Below are positions 8,090 to 15,137 of a DNA stretch of 18,755 bases, piece by piece. The DNA comes from JBDUDR01 sp040002845 (lineage in GTDB: Bacteria > Actinomycetota > Actinomycetes > Propionibacteriales > Nocardioidaceae). The translations under genes and the position numbers were made by a program. The notes beneath the pieces were generated by a model. It was not told the origin of the DNA. It searched no databases and saw only the letters and a list, made by a program, of their open reading frames with translations. The stretch is from the NCBI GenBank assembly GCA_040002845.1, contig JBDUDR010000044.1:1-18755 (forward strand). The letters are read 5' to 3'. Every line of letters starts with the position of its first letter. Position 1 is the stretch's first letter.

Positions 8090-9745
8090 CTAATTGCCCA
8101 CGGGCGTGGGGAACAGCTGTTTGTTGGGCCTGCAGACCTTTCCTTGGACTGGCAGCACTCGGCGTACCAAGTAACGCTGCATGCTCTTCTTGGTGCAGGC
8201 GCTCTGGCCCAGCGCGCCATGGCCCCAGCCGTTGAGGGTGAGCAACCGGGACCCACCGAACAGGCCGTTGAGTCGGCGCGCACCCGAGATGGGGGTGGCG
8301 GGGTCGTAGATGTTCCCGACGATGAGCACCGGAGACGAGGGGTGCACCTTGAACGGTCCGCGGAACGCGTCAGCAGACGACCCTGGCCACCTAGCGCAAA
8401 TCGAGGACACCCAGGTCCAAGCAGCACCGAACCAAGGCGACCGGTGGTCGGTCAGCCGGGCAGCCCCGACCCACGCCCTCGGTTTGGATGGGTTCAGGCT
8501 GTCCGAGCAGAACACGCCCTGGCCAGCAAGGTTGTATGCGCGGCCGTAGCCGTACGGGCTTGTCACGTCACCCTTCTTGATGATCGCTTTCAGCTGCCGG
8601 TAGGCCTTCGCCGGGTCGATGGCTGTACTGGCCGTAGCCGTACCGAACATCGCGTTGTACACAGCCGCGATGTACCTCATGAGCGGACGGTAGAAGCGGC
8701 GGTCGTACAGTGCGCCCAGCGCCGTACCCACGACGTCGCTGTAGCGGAGCGTGAATCCGTTGATCTTCACCGGGCCCTGCTTCAGGCGATGCACCACCAG
8801 ATGCCACTTGCGGGCCGCCTCGCCGGAGAGCAGACAGCGGCTCTTGCCGACGCGGTCGCATTCGGCGAACGCGGAGGTCAGGGCGAGCCACGCACCCTTG
8901 CCGCTTCGCAACCGGCTGGAGAACGGCAGCTTCGTACCGTTGCCGTTGCGACCGGTCGCCCAGGCAACCGGATCGAGCACCCCGTCGACCACCATCGCTC
9001 GAATGTTGTCGGGGAACATCGCCGCGTAGGTAGCGCCCAGGTAGGTGCCGTAGGAGATCCCGTAGTAGGTCAGCTTCTTGTCACCGAGCGCCTGTCTGAT
9101 CAGGTCCATGTCGCGCGCCGTGTCCGCTGTGCTCATGTGATCGAGGATCGGCCGGCTGTGCGTGGCGCAGAGGTGCCGCAGGTACGCGTCGAACCGGAGC
9201 CAGCCGGTGATCTCCTTCGCGGTGTAAGGAAAATACCGGCGGACGGGCGGAGGCGCGTTTTGCGGAGTAGGGTCGTGGCATACGAGTGGTGCGCTTCCAC
9301 CCACCCCTCGAGGGTCGACGCCCACGACATCGAAGCGTTCGCCGATGTGCCTGCCCAGCAGCTGAGCGGCGTACGGCACGAAGCCCCGCGCCGACCCGCC
9401 CGGGCCGCCCGGATTCACGAACAGTGTGCCGATGCGCTTCGACGGAACCGATGCCTTCTCGCGGGCCAGCGCCAGCGTCGTCTTGGCGGCGTACGGGTGG
9501 TCGTAGTCCATCGGGACCTTCGCCTGCGCACACTGCAGGTTCCTGCCGCACTTCCTCCAATGGAGTGTCGGGATGGGTGCGTTGACACCCCTGGCGGGCT
9601 TAGGAGAGGACGCTGTCACGAGCCGGGGATCAGGCCGTTGAGAGGAGACGGCTGACGGCCCGTCGACCAGGGTTGCGGCGACCAGGGCGATCGTGGCGGC
9701 CGCGACGCCGGCCAGGCGTACCGCGCCGGGTTTCGATGCGAGCAT
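8090..9745 (-). CDS. Secreted alpha/beta-hydrolase, S33 tripeptidyl aminopeptidase-like (TAP C-terminal domain)
   Basis: This 551-residue exported serine hydrolase resembles the Streptomyces Slp/TAP aminopeptidases and related actinobacterial proteases. A Sec signal peptide covers about residues 1-35. The alpha/beta-hydrolase core includes the oxyanion segment LFVNPGGPGGSARGF, the DVVGVDPRGVGGS strand-turn and the nucleophile elbow YGISYGTYLG with Ser231. The C-terminal TAP-like domain supplies Asp481 (GNIYDPATP) and His509 (NGWGHGAL), completing the triad. Cysteines in CGRNLQCAQAKVPMDYDHP and near the C-terminus probably form disulfides. ATG 9745 has a GAGGG ribosome-binding site six bases upstream. 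It is the first gene of the - strand run down to 2626. A 503-codon open frame on the opposite strand is a GC-bias shadow. The substrate, peptide or ester, is not determinable. Confidence 0.9.
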   Translation of the reverse strand: MLASKPGAVRLAGVAAATIALVAATLVDGPSAVSSQRPDPRLVTASSPKPARGVNAPIPTLHWRKCGRNLQCAQAKVPMDYDHPYAAKTTLALAREKASVPSKRIGTLFVNPGGPGGSARGFVPYAAQLLGRHIGERFDVVGVDPRGVGGSAPLVCHDPTPQNAPPPVRRYFPYTAKEITGWLRFDAYLRHLCATHSRPILDHMSTADTARDMDLIRQALGDKKLTYYGISYGTYLGATYAAMFPDNIRAMVVDGVLDPVAWATGRNGNGTKLPFSSRLRSGKGAWLALTSAFAECDRVGKSRCLLSGEAARKWHLVVHRLKQGPVKINGFTLRYSDVVGTALGALYDRRFYRPLMRYIAAVYNAMFGTATASTAIDPAKAYRQLKAIIKKGDVTSPYGYGRAYNLAGQGVFCSDSLNPSKPRAWVGAARLTDHRSPWFGAAWTWVSSICARWPGSSADAFRGPFKVHPSSPVLIVGNIYDPATPISGARRLNGLFGGSRLLTLNGWGHGALGQSACTKKSMQRYLVRRVLPVQGKVCRPNKQLFPTPVGN

Positions 9746-9837
9746 GGGTATCCCTCAGAGAACGTGAACCGAACACCGGACGGAGCACACGCTAGCGGCC
9801 AGGGCGCGCGGCGCCTAGCAACCGGCTGCTACACCAC

Positions 9838-9891
9838 GGTCGGATCGCGCGGAACAAGTGTCGGATCGCGCCGAATAAGTGTCGGATCGGC
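9838..9891 (-). repeat. 21-bp tandem repeat array, locus 2 (two full units and one partial)
   Basis: Read on the - strand, units start at 9891, 9870 and 9849, again with a 21-bp period. The order is as at locus 1: a unit ending TTCGG, then one ending TTCCG, then a decaying third unit. Bases 9845-9888 match 2507-2550 with one difference (G for A). The array starts two bases after the stop codon of the membrane-protein gene at 9894-10349, in that gene's direction, and lies upstream of the hydrolase start at 9745. The rest of the 9746-9893 gap shows no other recognisable element. Confidence 0.9.
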
Positions 9892-9893
9892 GA

Positions 9894-10349
9894 TCAGGGG
9901 GAGAGCAGCCGGGCTGCCTTCATCGCCATGTATCCCGCGAGCATCGCAGCAACGATGCCGTTCAGCGGATGCAGGAAGCCGAGCTGGTAGTGGGCGTCGC
10001 CGGCGCCGAGCAGCGGCCCTTGGGCAAACATCTGCACGAACATCACGACGGAGATGATGAAGAACGCCTTGCCTGCGCGGGCTGCGATCGCCAGGCCGAT
10101 GAGGACCAGGGTCACGGCCCACAGGCCGAAGCCCACGATCGCGTGGGCGTCGAAGGACGTCACCTTGTCAGGGTCGGCCTTGCCGTCGCTTCCGAAGTCG
10201 TCGCTACGGATTCCGAAGAGCCCCACACCGGCGAGCGGCACCTGCAGCAGCAAGGCGACCAAGGCCCAACCGAGGCTGGTGAACCGGACCGCCTTGAGAG
10301 CTCCCACTCGGTAGCCAGCGGTTGGTGGAGCGGCAGCAGATGCGGTCAT
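9894..10349 (-). CDS. Small four-helix membrane protein of unknown function (possibly DUF6220-like)
   Basis: The product has 151 residues and four predicted membrane segments at about 24-46, 70-89, 95-116 and 127-147. His69 (DAHAIVG) stands at the start of helix 2 and His127 (FLHPLNG) at the start of helix 4. Such paired histidines at similar membrane depth could bind heme or a metal, but that is inference. The acidic loop between helices 1 and 2 (SDDFGSDGKADPD) is probably outside. ATG 10349 was preferred over the GTG at 10376, because CGGGAGA stands a few bases before it and the additional nine residues carry no family signal. The gene stands alone, separated by about 105 bp from fadB and about 150 bp from the hydrolase gene. 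The DUF6220 match is a recollection of overall pattern, not a confirmed hit. Confidence 0.75.
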   Translation of the reverse strand: MTASAAAPPTAGYRVGALKAVRFTSLGWALVALLLQVPLAGVGLFGIRSDDFGSDGKADPDKVTSFDAHAIVGFGLWAVTLVLIGLAIAARAGKAFFIISVVMFVQMFAQGPLLGAGDAHYQLGFLHPLNGIVAAMLAGYMAMKAARLLSP

Positions 10350-10454
10350 CGGGTCTCCCGTTGCAGTTGGCGACACGGCTTATGCCGACGTCACCCTAGC
10401 ACCCCAATAACCCGCGATACGGCGAAATGTCAGGCGGGGCCGACCCGGGCTGGA

Positions 10455-12632
10455 TCAGCTGAATCGGGCCCCGGCGGCCGCCTTCTCCACGAGCAGCTCC
10501 GGCGGGTCGAAGCGGTCACCGTACCTCTCGGCCAGCTCCCGGGCGCGAGCCGCGAACCCCGCCACTCCACCGGCATAGCCGTTGATGTACTGCAGGGCGC
10601 CGCCGTACAACGGGGGGAACCCGATCCCCATGATCGACCCGATGTTGGCGTCGGGAACGGACGTGAGTACGCCCTCGGCCAGGCACTTGACCGTCTCGAG
10701 TGACATCGCGAACGTGAACCGCTCCTGCAGATCGCGGAAGTCCGGCTCGCTCTGGCTGTCCACGAAGTGATCCCACAGACCCGGCCACAGATGCTTCGGG
10801 GCAGCAGCCGGATAGTCGTAGAACCCGGCTCCCGAGGACTTCCCGCGGCGACCGAACTCATCGACCATGCGGTCGATCGTCGCCGTACCCGGGTGTTCGG
10901 CGAAGACGTTGCCTTCCGTCTCCGCCGCCGCTTTTGCCTCGGCGCGGATCTTCTGGGGCAGCGTGAGGGTCACTTCGTCGATCATCGCCAGCGGCGGCGC
11001 CGGGAACCCCTGCTGGGTCGCGGCTCGCTCGATGGTCACCGGGTTGATGCCCTCACCGAGCATGGCCGCGGCCTCGAGCACGAGCGTTCCGAACACCCGA
11101 GAGGTGAAGAACCCCCGGGAGTCGTTGACCACGATCGGGGTCTTCTTGATCTGCCGAACGACATCGACAGCCTTCGCCAGTGCCACGTCCGAGGTCTGCC
11201 TACCCTTGATGATCTCGACCAACGGCATCCGGTCGACGGGGGAGAAGAAGTGCAGCCCGATGAAGTCGGGTTGACGGCGTACGCCGGTGGCGAGCTCGGT
11301 TATCGGCAGCGTAGAGGTGTTCGACGCGAGCAGGGCGTCCGCCTCGACCAGTTCCTCGATTTCGGCGAACACTCGCTGCTTGAGCTCGGCGCTCTCGAAG
11401 ACCGCCTCGATCACCAGGTCACAGCCGGCAACGTCAGCCGAGTCAGCAGACGGGGTGATCCGGTCGAGAACATCGTCCCGCTTGGCCGCCGAGATCCTGC
11501 CCTTGGCCAGCTGTTTGTCCAGCAAGGCCGCGGAGTGGGCCTTGCCCTTGGCCGCCGCCTCGACAGACACATCCTTGAGCACGACCTCCATCCCCGACCG
11601 GGCACACTCGTAGGCGATGCCGGCGCCCATCATCCCCGCGCCGAGCACAGCAACCTTCTTCGCGTTGTACGCGGGGACGGCGGCCGGCCGTGACCCGCCG
11701 GCGTTGATGTGCTGCAGGTCGAAGAAGAAGGCCTGGATCATGTTCTTGGCGATCGGGCCGGTCGCGAGTGACACGAGATAGCGCGACTCGATGCGGGTAG
11801 CGGTGTCGAAGTCGACCTGAGAGCCCTCGACCGCAGCGGCGAGGATCGCCCTGGGAGCGGGGTACGGTGCTCCCTTGAGCTGCTTGCGCAGGTTGGCCGG
11901 GAACGACGGCAGGATGGTCGCGAGCTTGGGCGACGCGGGAGTGCCCCCAGGCATGCGATAGCCGGGACGATCCCAGGGTTGACTGGCCGCCTCGCTGTCG
12001 CCCTGGTGCTCCATGATCCACGAGCGGGCAGCGATGATGAGGTCTTCCGGGCCGGACACCAGGTCGTCGACCAGGCCGATCGCCTTGGCCTGGGCAGGCT
12101 TCATGCGGGTGCCTTGAAGCAGGACGTTCATCAACGCGTCTTGCAGGCCGAACATCCTGACGGTACGAGTGACGCCGCCGGCGCCCGGAAGCAACCCGAG
12201 CGTCACCTCGGGGAACCCCAGCTGGATGCGGTTGTCGTCAACGGCAATCCGGTGATGGCAGGCCAGCGCGATCTCGAGCCCACCACCCAGAGCGGTGCCG
12301 TTGATCGCAGCGACGACTGGCCGCTCGAGCAGCTCGAGGCGGCGGAACTGCGCCTTGACCAGCTCCACCTCGTCGTACATCTTCTGCGCGTCGTCTGGGC
12401 CTGCCTGGATCATCGCCTTGAGATCCGCGCCTGCGAAGAAGGTCGTCTTGGCACTGGTCACGATGACACCGGTGATGCGATCGAGGTCGGCCTCCAGCCG
12501 ATCCAAGACCGTCGCCATCGAGGCGACGTACGCATCGTTCATGGTGTTGACGTTGGCGCTGGGGTCGTCGAGGGTCAGCGTCACCACGCCGTCGTTGGCC
12601 AGGTCGTACCGGATCGTCGACTGCTGTGTCAT
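10455..12632 (-). CDS. fadB: Fatty-acid oxidation complex alpha subunit: enoyl-CoA hydratase/3-hydroxyacyl-CoA dehydrogenase
   Basis: This 725-residue bifunctional enzyme hydrates trans-2-enoyl-CoA and oxidises the resulting L-3-hydroxyacyl-CoA with NAD. The crotonase half (about 1-190) has the oxyanion-hole segment INGTALGGGLE and both catalytic glutamates, Glu120 and Glu142 (FPEVTLGLLPGAGG). The dehydrogenase half starts at about 325 with the dinucleotide motif LGAGMMGAG (glycines 331, 333, 336) and has the catalytic His461 in GLHFFSPVDRMP with Glu473. The C-terminal helical domains contain the DSRGFFTSR and IGFPPLYGGALQYI segments. Its length and partner match mycobacterial FadB. The ATG at 12632 overlaps the fadA stop as ATGA, so the two subunits are translationally coupled. 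An upstream in-frame start at 12677 would lie inside fadA and was rejected. No clear terminator hairpin was found in the 105-bp gap downstream. Confidence 0.95.
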   Translation of the reverse strand: MTQQSTIRYDLANDGVVTLTLDDPSANVNTMNDAYVASMATVLDRLEADLDRITGVIVTSAKTTFFAGADLKAMIQAGPDDAQKMYDEVELVKAQFRRLELLERPVVAAINGTALGGGLEIALACHHRIAVDDNRIQLGFPEVTLGLLPGAGGVTRTVRMFGLQDALMNVLLQGTRMKPAQAKAIGLVDDLVSGPEDLIIAARSWIMEHQGDSEAASQPWDRPGYRMPGGTPASPKLATILPSFPANLRKQLKGAPYPAPRAILAAAVEGSQVDFDTATRIESRYLVSLATGPIAKNMIQAFFFDLQHINAGGSRPAAVPAYNAKKVAVLGAGMMGAGIAYECARSGMEVVLKDVSVEAAAKGKAHSAALLDKQLAKGRISAAKRDDVLDRITPSADSADVAGCDLVIEAVFESAELKQRVFAEIEELVEADALLASNTSTLPITELATGVRRQPDFIGLHFFSPVDRMPLVEIIKGRQTSDVALAKAVDVVRQIKKTPIVVNDSRGFFTSRVFGTLVLEAAAMLGEGINPVTIERAATQQGFPAPPLAMIDEVTLTLPQKIRAEAKAAAETEGNVFAEHPGTATIDRMVDEFGRRGKSSGAGFYDYPAAAPKHLWPGLWDHFVDSQSEPDFRDLQERFTFAMSLETVKCLAEGVLTSVPDANIGSIMGIGFPPLYGGALQYINGYAGGVAGFAARARELAERYGDRFDPPELLVEKAAAGARFS

Positions 12633-13843
12633 GACCGTTCCACCACCGTCGCTACGCCCATGCCGCCACCGACACACAGGACGGCCAGCCCACGCCGCAG
12701 CTCGCGACGCTCCAGCTCGTCGATCAGGGTGCCGAGCATCATGGCCCCGGTGGCCCCCAGCGGATGACCCATCGCGATCGCGCCACCGTTGACGTTGACC
12801 TTGTCGGGCGGCAGGTCTAGATCCCGCATGAACCGCATGACGACGGCGGCGAACGCCTCGTTCATCTCGAACAGGTCGATGTCGTCGGTCGTCAGACCCG
12901 CCTTGGCCAGCGCCTTGCGTGCCGCCGGGGCCGGACCGGTCAACATGATGGTGGGTTCGGAGCCGGTGACGGCGACCGACACGATGCGGGCCCTAGGCGT
13001 CATGCCGAAGTCGTTGCCGACCTGCTCGTTGCCCACCACGACGATGGCGGCCCCGTCGACGATGCCGGAGGAGTTGCCCGCGTGATGGACGTGGTTGATC
13101 GTCTCGACCCAGTGGTATTTCTCCAGCGCCACAGCGTCGAACCCGCCCAGCTCACCGATGGCGGCGAAGGCCGGCGGGAGCCCGGACAGCGACTCCACGG
13201 TCGTACCCGGCCGGATGAACTCGTCCTTGTCGAGGATCGTGAGGCCGTTCTGGTCGCGCACCGGCACCAGGGAGCGGTCGAAGTAGCCGTTGGCCTGCGC
13301 CTTCGCGGCTCGCGCCTGAGACTCGGCCGCGTATGCGTCGACGTCCTCGCGTGACCAGCCGCCCAGGGTCGCGACCAGGTCCGCACCGATTCCCTGCGGC
13401 ACGAAGCCGGTCTCGTACGCCGTCTCGGGGTCCGTCGCCCAGGCCCCACCATCGGACGCCATCGGTACGCGGGACATCGACTCGACCCCACCGGCGTAGA
13501 TCAGGTCTTCCCAGCCGGAGGCGACTCGCTGTGCCGCCTGGTTGACCGCCTCGAGTCCGGACGCGCAGAACCGGTTGAGCTGCACGCCACCGACGGTGTC
13601 CGGATAGCCGGCCGCGAGCACTGCCGTCTTGGCGATGTCGGACCCCTGGTCGCCGATCGGGGTGACGCACCCGAGCACGACGTCGTCGATGCGGTTCGGG
13701 TCGATCTCCGACCGGCGGCGTCGCAGCTCGTCGAGCAGTCCGACGACCAGCGAGACCGGTTTCACCTCGTACAGCGACCCGGTCTTCTTCCCGCGACCCC
13801 TCGGCGTGCGAATGGCGTCGTACACGTAGGCGGCCTTGCTCAT
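12629..13843 (-). CDS. fadA: Acetyl-CoA acyltransferase (3-ketoacyl-CoA thiolase), beta-oxidation complex beta subunit
   Basis: This thiolase cleaves 3-ketoacyl-CoA with CoA, the last step of the beta-oxidation cycle. The 404-residue product closely resembles mycobacterial FadA (for example IRTPRGRGK, VKPVSLVVGL, KYHWVETINHVH). The catalytic residues are Cys93 in NRFCASGLEA, His360 in AMGHPLGATGA and Cys390 in CVGGGMG. ATG 13843 was chosen because it has GAGAGGA eight bases upstream and begins where the family begins (MSKAAYVYDAIRTP). The longer frame from 13873 would run into the promoter region. The gene is first in the fadA-fadB operon and is divergent from a MerR-family gene. A MerR-style promoter with a dyad in its spacer lies 29-59 bp upstream of the start. 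Confidence 0.96.
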   Translation of the reverse strand: MSKAAYVYDAIRTPRGRGKKTGSLYEVKPVSLVVGLLDELRRRRSEIDPNRIDDVVLGCVTPIGDQGSDIAKTAVLAAGYPDTVGGVQLNRFCASGLEAVNQAAQRVASGWEDLIYAGGVESMSRVPMASDGGAWATDPETAYETGFVPQGIGADLVATLGGWSREDVDAYAAESQARAAKAQANGYFDRSLVPVRDQNGLTILDKDEFIRPGTTVESLSGLPPAFAAIGELGGFDAVALEKYHWVETINHVHHAGNSSGIVDGAAIVVVGNEQVGNDFGMTPRARIVSVAVTGSEPTIMLTGPAPAARKALAKAGLTTDDIDLFEMNEAFAAVVMRFMRDLDLPPDKVNVNGGAIAMGHPLGATGAMMLGTLIDELERRELRRGLAVLCVGGGMGVATVVERS

Positions 13844-13871
13844 GACGGGGGTCCTCTCGGCGACTCCACCC

Positions 13872-13902
13872 ATTGTGACACCGGGACTGTCACAGTAATC
13901 AA
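13872..13902 (-). promoter_or_regulatory. Predicted fadAB promoter with 19-bp spacer and internal dyad
   Basis: On the - strand, a -35-like TTGATT (13902-13897) and a -10-like CACAAT (13877-13872) are separated by exactly 19 bp. This is the over-long spacing typical of MerR-activated promoters. The dyad at 13874-13894 fills most of the spacer. Transcription would start near 13865, leaving a leader of about 22 nt that contains the fadA ribosome-binding site. Each hexamer matches consensus at four of six positions. No transcript data were used. Confidence 0.6.
13874..13894. promoter_or_regulatory. Perfect inverted repeat, likely operator of the adjacent MerR-family regulator
   Basis: TGTGACA (13874-13880) and TGTCACA (13888-13894) form a perfect 7-bp dyad with a 7-bp centre. 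The dyad lies in the divergent intergenic region, within the predicted fadA promoter spacer and upstream of the MerR-family gene. Position and symmetry suit a MerR dimer. Assigning it to this regulator is inference from adjacency. Confidence 0.6.
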
Positions 13903-13913
13903 GGCATCGGTCC

Positions 13914-13919
13914 TATGAT
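13914..13919 (+). promoter_or_regulatory. -10 element (TATGAT) of a probable leaderless regulator transcript
   Basis: TATGAT matches the -10 consensus at five of six positions and ends seven bases before the ATG at 13927. Transcription would therefore start at or next to the start codon. No Shine-Dalgarno sequence precedes the gene, which agrees with leaderless translation, common in actinobacteria. No good -35 was found; the operator dyad ends 19 bp upstream of this element. Confidence 0.5.
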
Positions 13920-13926
13920 CTAGGCC

Positions 13927-14706
13927 ATGCTCGACCCCACGCTCGACACCGCGCTCGACTCTGCCGACGCCGCCACGGAAAGCGCCTTGACCGTGGACGA
14001 GTTGGCGCAACGCGTCGGGATGAGTGTCCGCAATGTGCGGTTCTACGCGAGTCGCGGGCTGATCCCTCCTCCGCACCGGCGCGGCCGCGTGGGGTTCTAC
14101 GGGCCTGACCATGTCGTACGCCTGGAGCTGGTGCGTGAGCTGCAGGCCCACGGGTTCACCTTGAACGCGATCGAGGGGTATCTCGAGCGCATCCCGGCCG
14201 ACGCGTCACCTCAGGACGTGGCTCTCCATCGGACGCTGCTGGCGCCCTGGATGCCCGACCTGCCGGAGACGGTGTCTCGCATCGAGCTGGTCAAGCGCTG
14301 CGGGCGGGCGCTCAGCGACTCCGACATCTCGACCCTGATGGCGCTCGGAGTGGTCGCGAAGGCCGGTCCGGGCGACCCCGATGGCTCGTACCGTGTCGCG
14401 CCGGCCATGCTCGGGGTCGGCGTGGAGATGCTCGAGCTGGGCCTGCCGAAGAAGTCGGTACGCGCGGCTCACGACGTCTTCACGGCGCACGGTCGCGCGA
14501 TCGCCGAGGAGCTGACCGAGATCTTCCGGACTCAGGTATGGCCGCTCTATCGCGAGTCCGGCGAGTCCCCGGAGCGGATCCGGGAGCTGGTCGAGCGGTT
14601 CAAACCCATCACGGTGCAGGCGCTGGTGATCGCGTACGAGCGTGCGGTCAACGAGACCAAGCGAGCGACGGTGCGGCGCACCACCTCGCGCCAGCGCCAG
14701 CCCTAA
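13927..14706 (+). CDS. MerR-family transcriptional regulator divergent from fadAB
   Basis: The 259-residue protein has a MerR-type winged helix-turn-helix at about residues 21-90. This includes LTVDELAQRVGMSVRNVRFY (the HTH), the wing RRGRVGFYGPDHVVRL and the helix RELQAHGFTLNAIEGYLER. The C-terminal portion (about 95-259) is predicted helical and contains no metal-binding cysteine cluster. It is longer than in small metal-sensing MerR proteins, so it more probably senses an organic ligand. Its location, with an operator-like dyad in the fadA promoter spacer, suggests control of the beta-oxidation genes, perhaps by an acyl-CoA or fatty acid; that ligand is a guess. ATG 13927 sits seven bases after a TATGAT box and lacks a ribosome-binding site. 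A terminator-like hairpin begins directly after the TAA stop. Confidence 0.88.
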   Translation: MLDPTLDTALDSADAATESALTVDELAQRVGMSVRNVRFYASRGLIPPPHRRGRVGFYGPDHVVRLELVRELQAHGFTLNAIEGYLERIPADASPQDVALHRTLLAPWMPDLPETVSRIELVKRCGRALSDSDISTLMALGVVAKAGPGDPDGSYRVAPAMLGVGVEMLELGLPKKSVRAAHDVFTAHGRAIAEELTEIFRTQVWPLYRESGESPERIRELVERFKPITVQALVIAYERAVNETKRATVRRTTSRQRQP

Positions 14707-14748
14707 CGTCCGCAAGGGAGAGTGCAATAGCCCACTCTTGTGCGGACG
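14707..14748 (+). terminator. Terminator-like hairpin after the MerR-family gene
   Basis: CGTCCGCA (14707-14714) pairs with TGCGGACG (14741-14748), and AGAGTG (14719-14724) pairs with CACTCT (14733-14738). The result is an interrupted stem with an eight-base loop, starting at the first base after the stop codon. There is no U-tract, as is usual in high-GC actinobacteria. The position makes transcription termination the simplest reading. Confidence 0.6.
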
Positions 14749-15137
14749 CAGCGACTCGTTCGAGGCGCCCGCCGGGCTGCCGGGCTGGCTCTGCCACAAA
14801 CTGTGACGGTGATGCTGTCCCGTGACCCGGCCGACAACCGGTACGTCGCATTTTGCGATGCCCGACCGGGATCGGCGGTCCGGCAGCCGCTCATCAGCTT
14901 GCGGTGCACACGAACCGGTCTGGGGTGGTTCGGCGCGTCTGCGCTGCATCGACAGGCTGTGTCTTGCCGCTCGCAGCGTCCGGATACCGCAATTCATAGC
15001 CTGTCGATCCCACACCCTCGCATGACATCGCCTACGGGCTGACCCGAACGAGCAGCCGCGCTCGATGCTGACCCTTAAAGCGCAACAGCCTCAATCGCGC
15101 ACGCTCCAGCGGACGCAAAGTGGGGCCAGGCTCAGTC
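14749..15137. other. Non-coding gap between the MerR-family gene and the racemase gene
   Basis: Together with the hairpin before it, this makes a 431-bp gap between genes whose 3' ends face each other. Open frames on both strands here (about 70-100 codons) have no recognisable domain, no convincing ribosome-binding site and arginine/serine-rich translations, so I call no gene. I see no tRNA. The only clear structure is the inverted repeat at 14948-15008. A decayed gene cannot be excluded by eye. Confidence 0.5.
14948..15008 (+). repeat. Long inverted repeat with structured loop in the 431-bp gap
   Basis: ATCGACAGGCT (14948-14958) and AGCCTGTCGAT (14998-15008) are perfect complements. As + strand RNA the stem extends to 14 pairs (14948-14961 with 14995-15008), including one G-U pair. 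Inside the 33-nt loop, TTGC (14964-14967) can pair with GCAA (14989-14992), and CGCT-CGC-AGCG (14968-14978) forms a small hairpin. It could be a second terminator for either flanking gene or part of a small RNA. No promoter for such an RNA was identified. Confidence 0.6.

Noticed and set aside
8144..9655. 503-codon open frame on the + strand
   Set aside because: It lies entirely antisense to the secreted hydrolase, which has a signal peptide, full catalytic triad and a ribosome-binding site. The antisense translation is histidine/arginine-rich with no recognisable domain, as expected from GC-rich third positions.
10767..11693. 308-codon open frame on the + strand
   Set aside because: It is antisense to fadB within conserved dehydrogenase motifs; no domain is seen in the translation.
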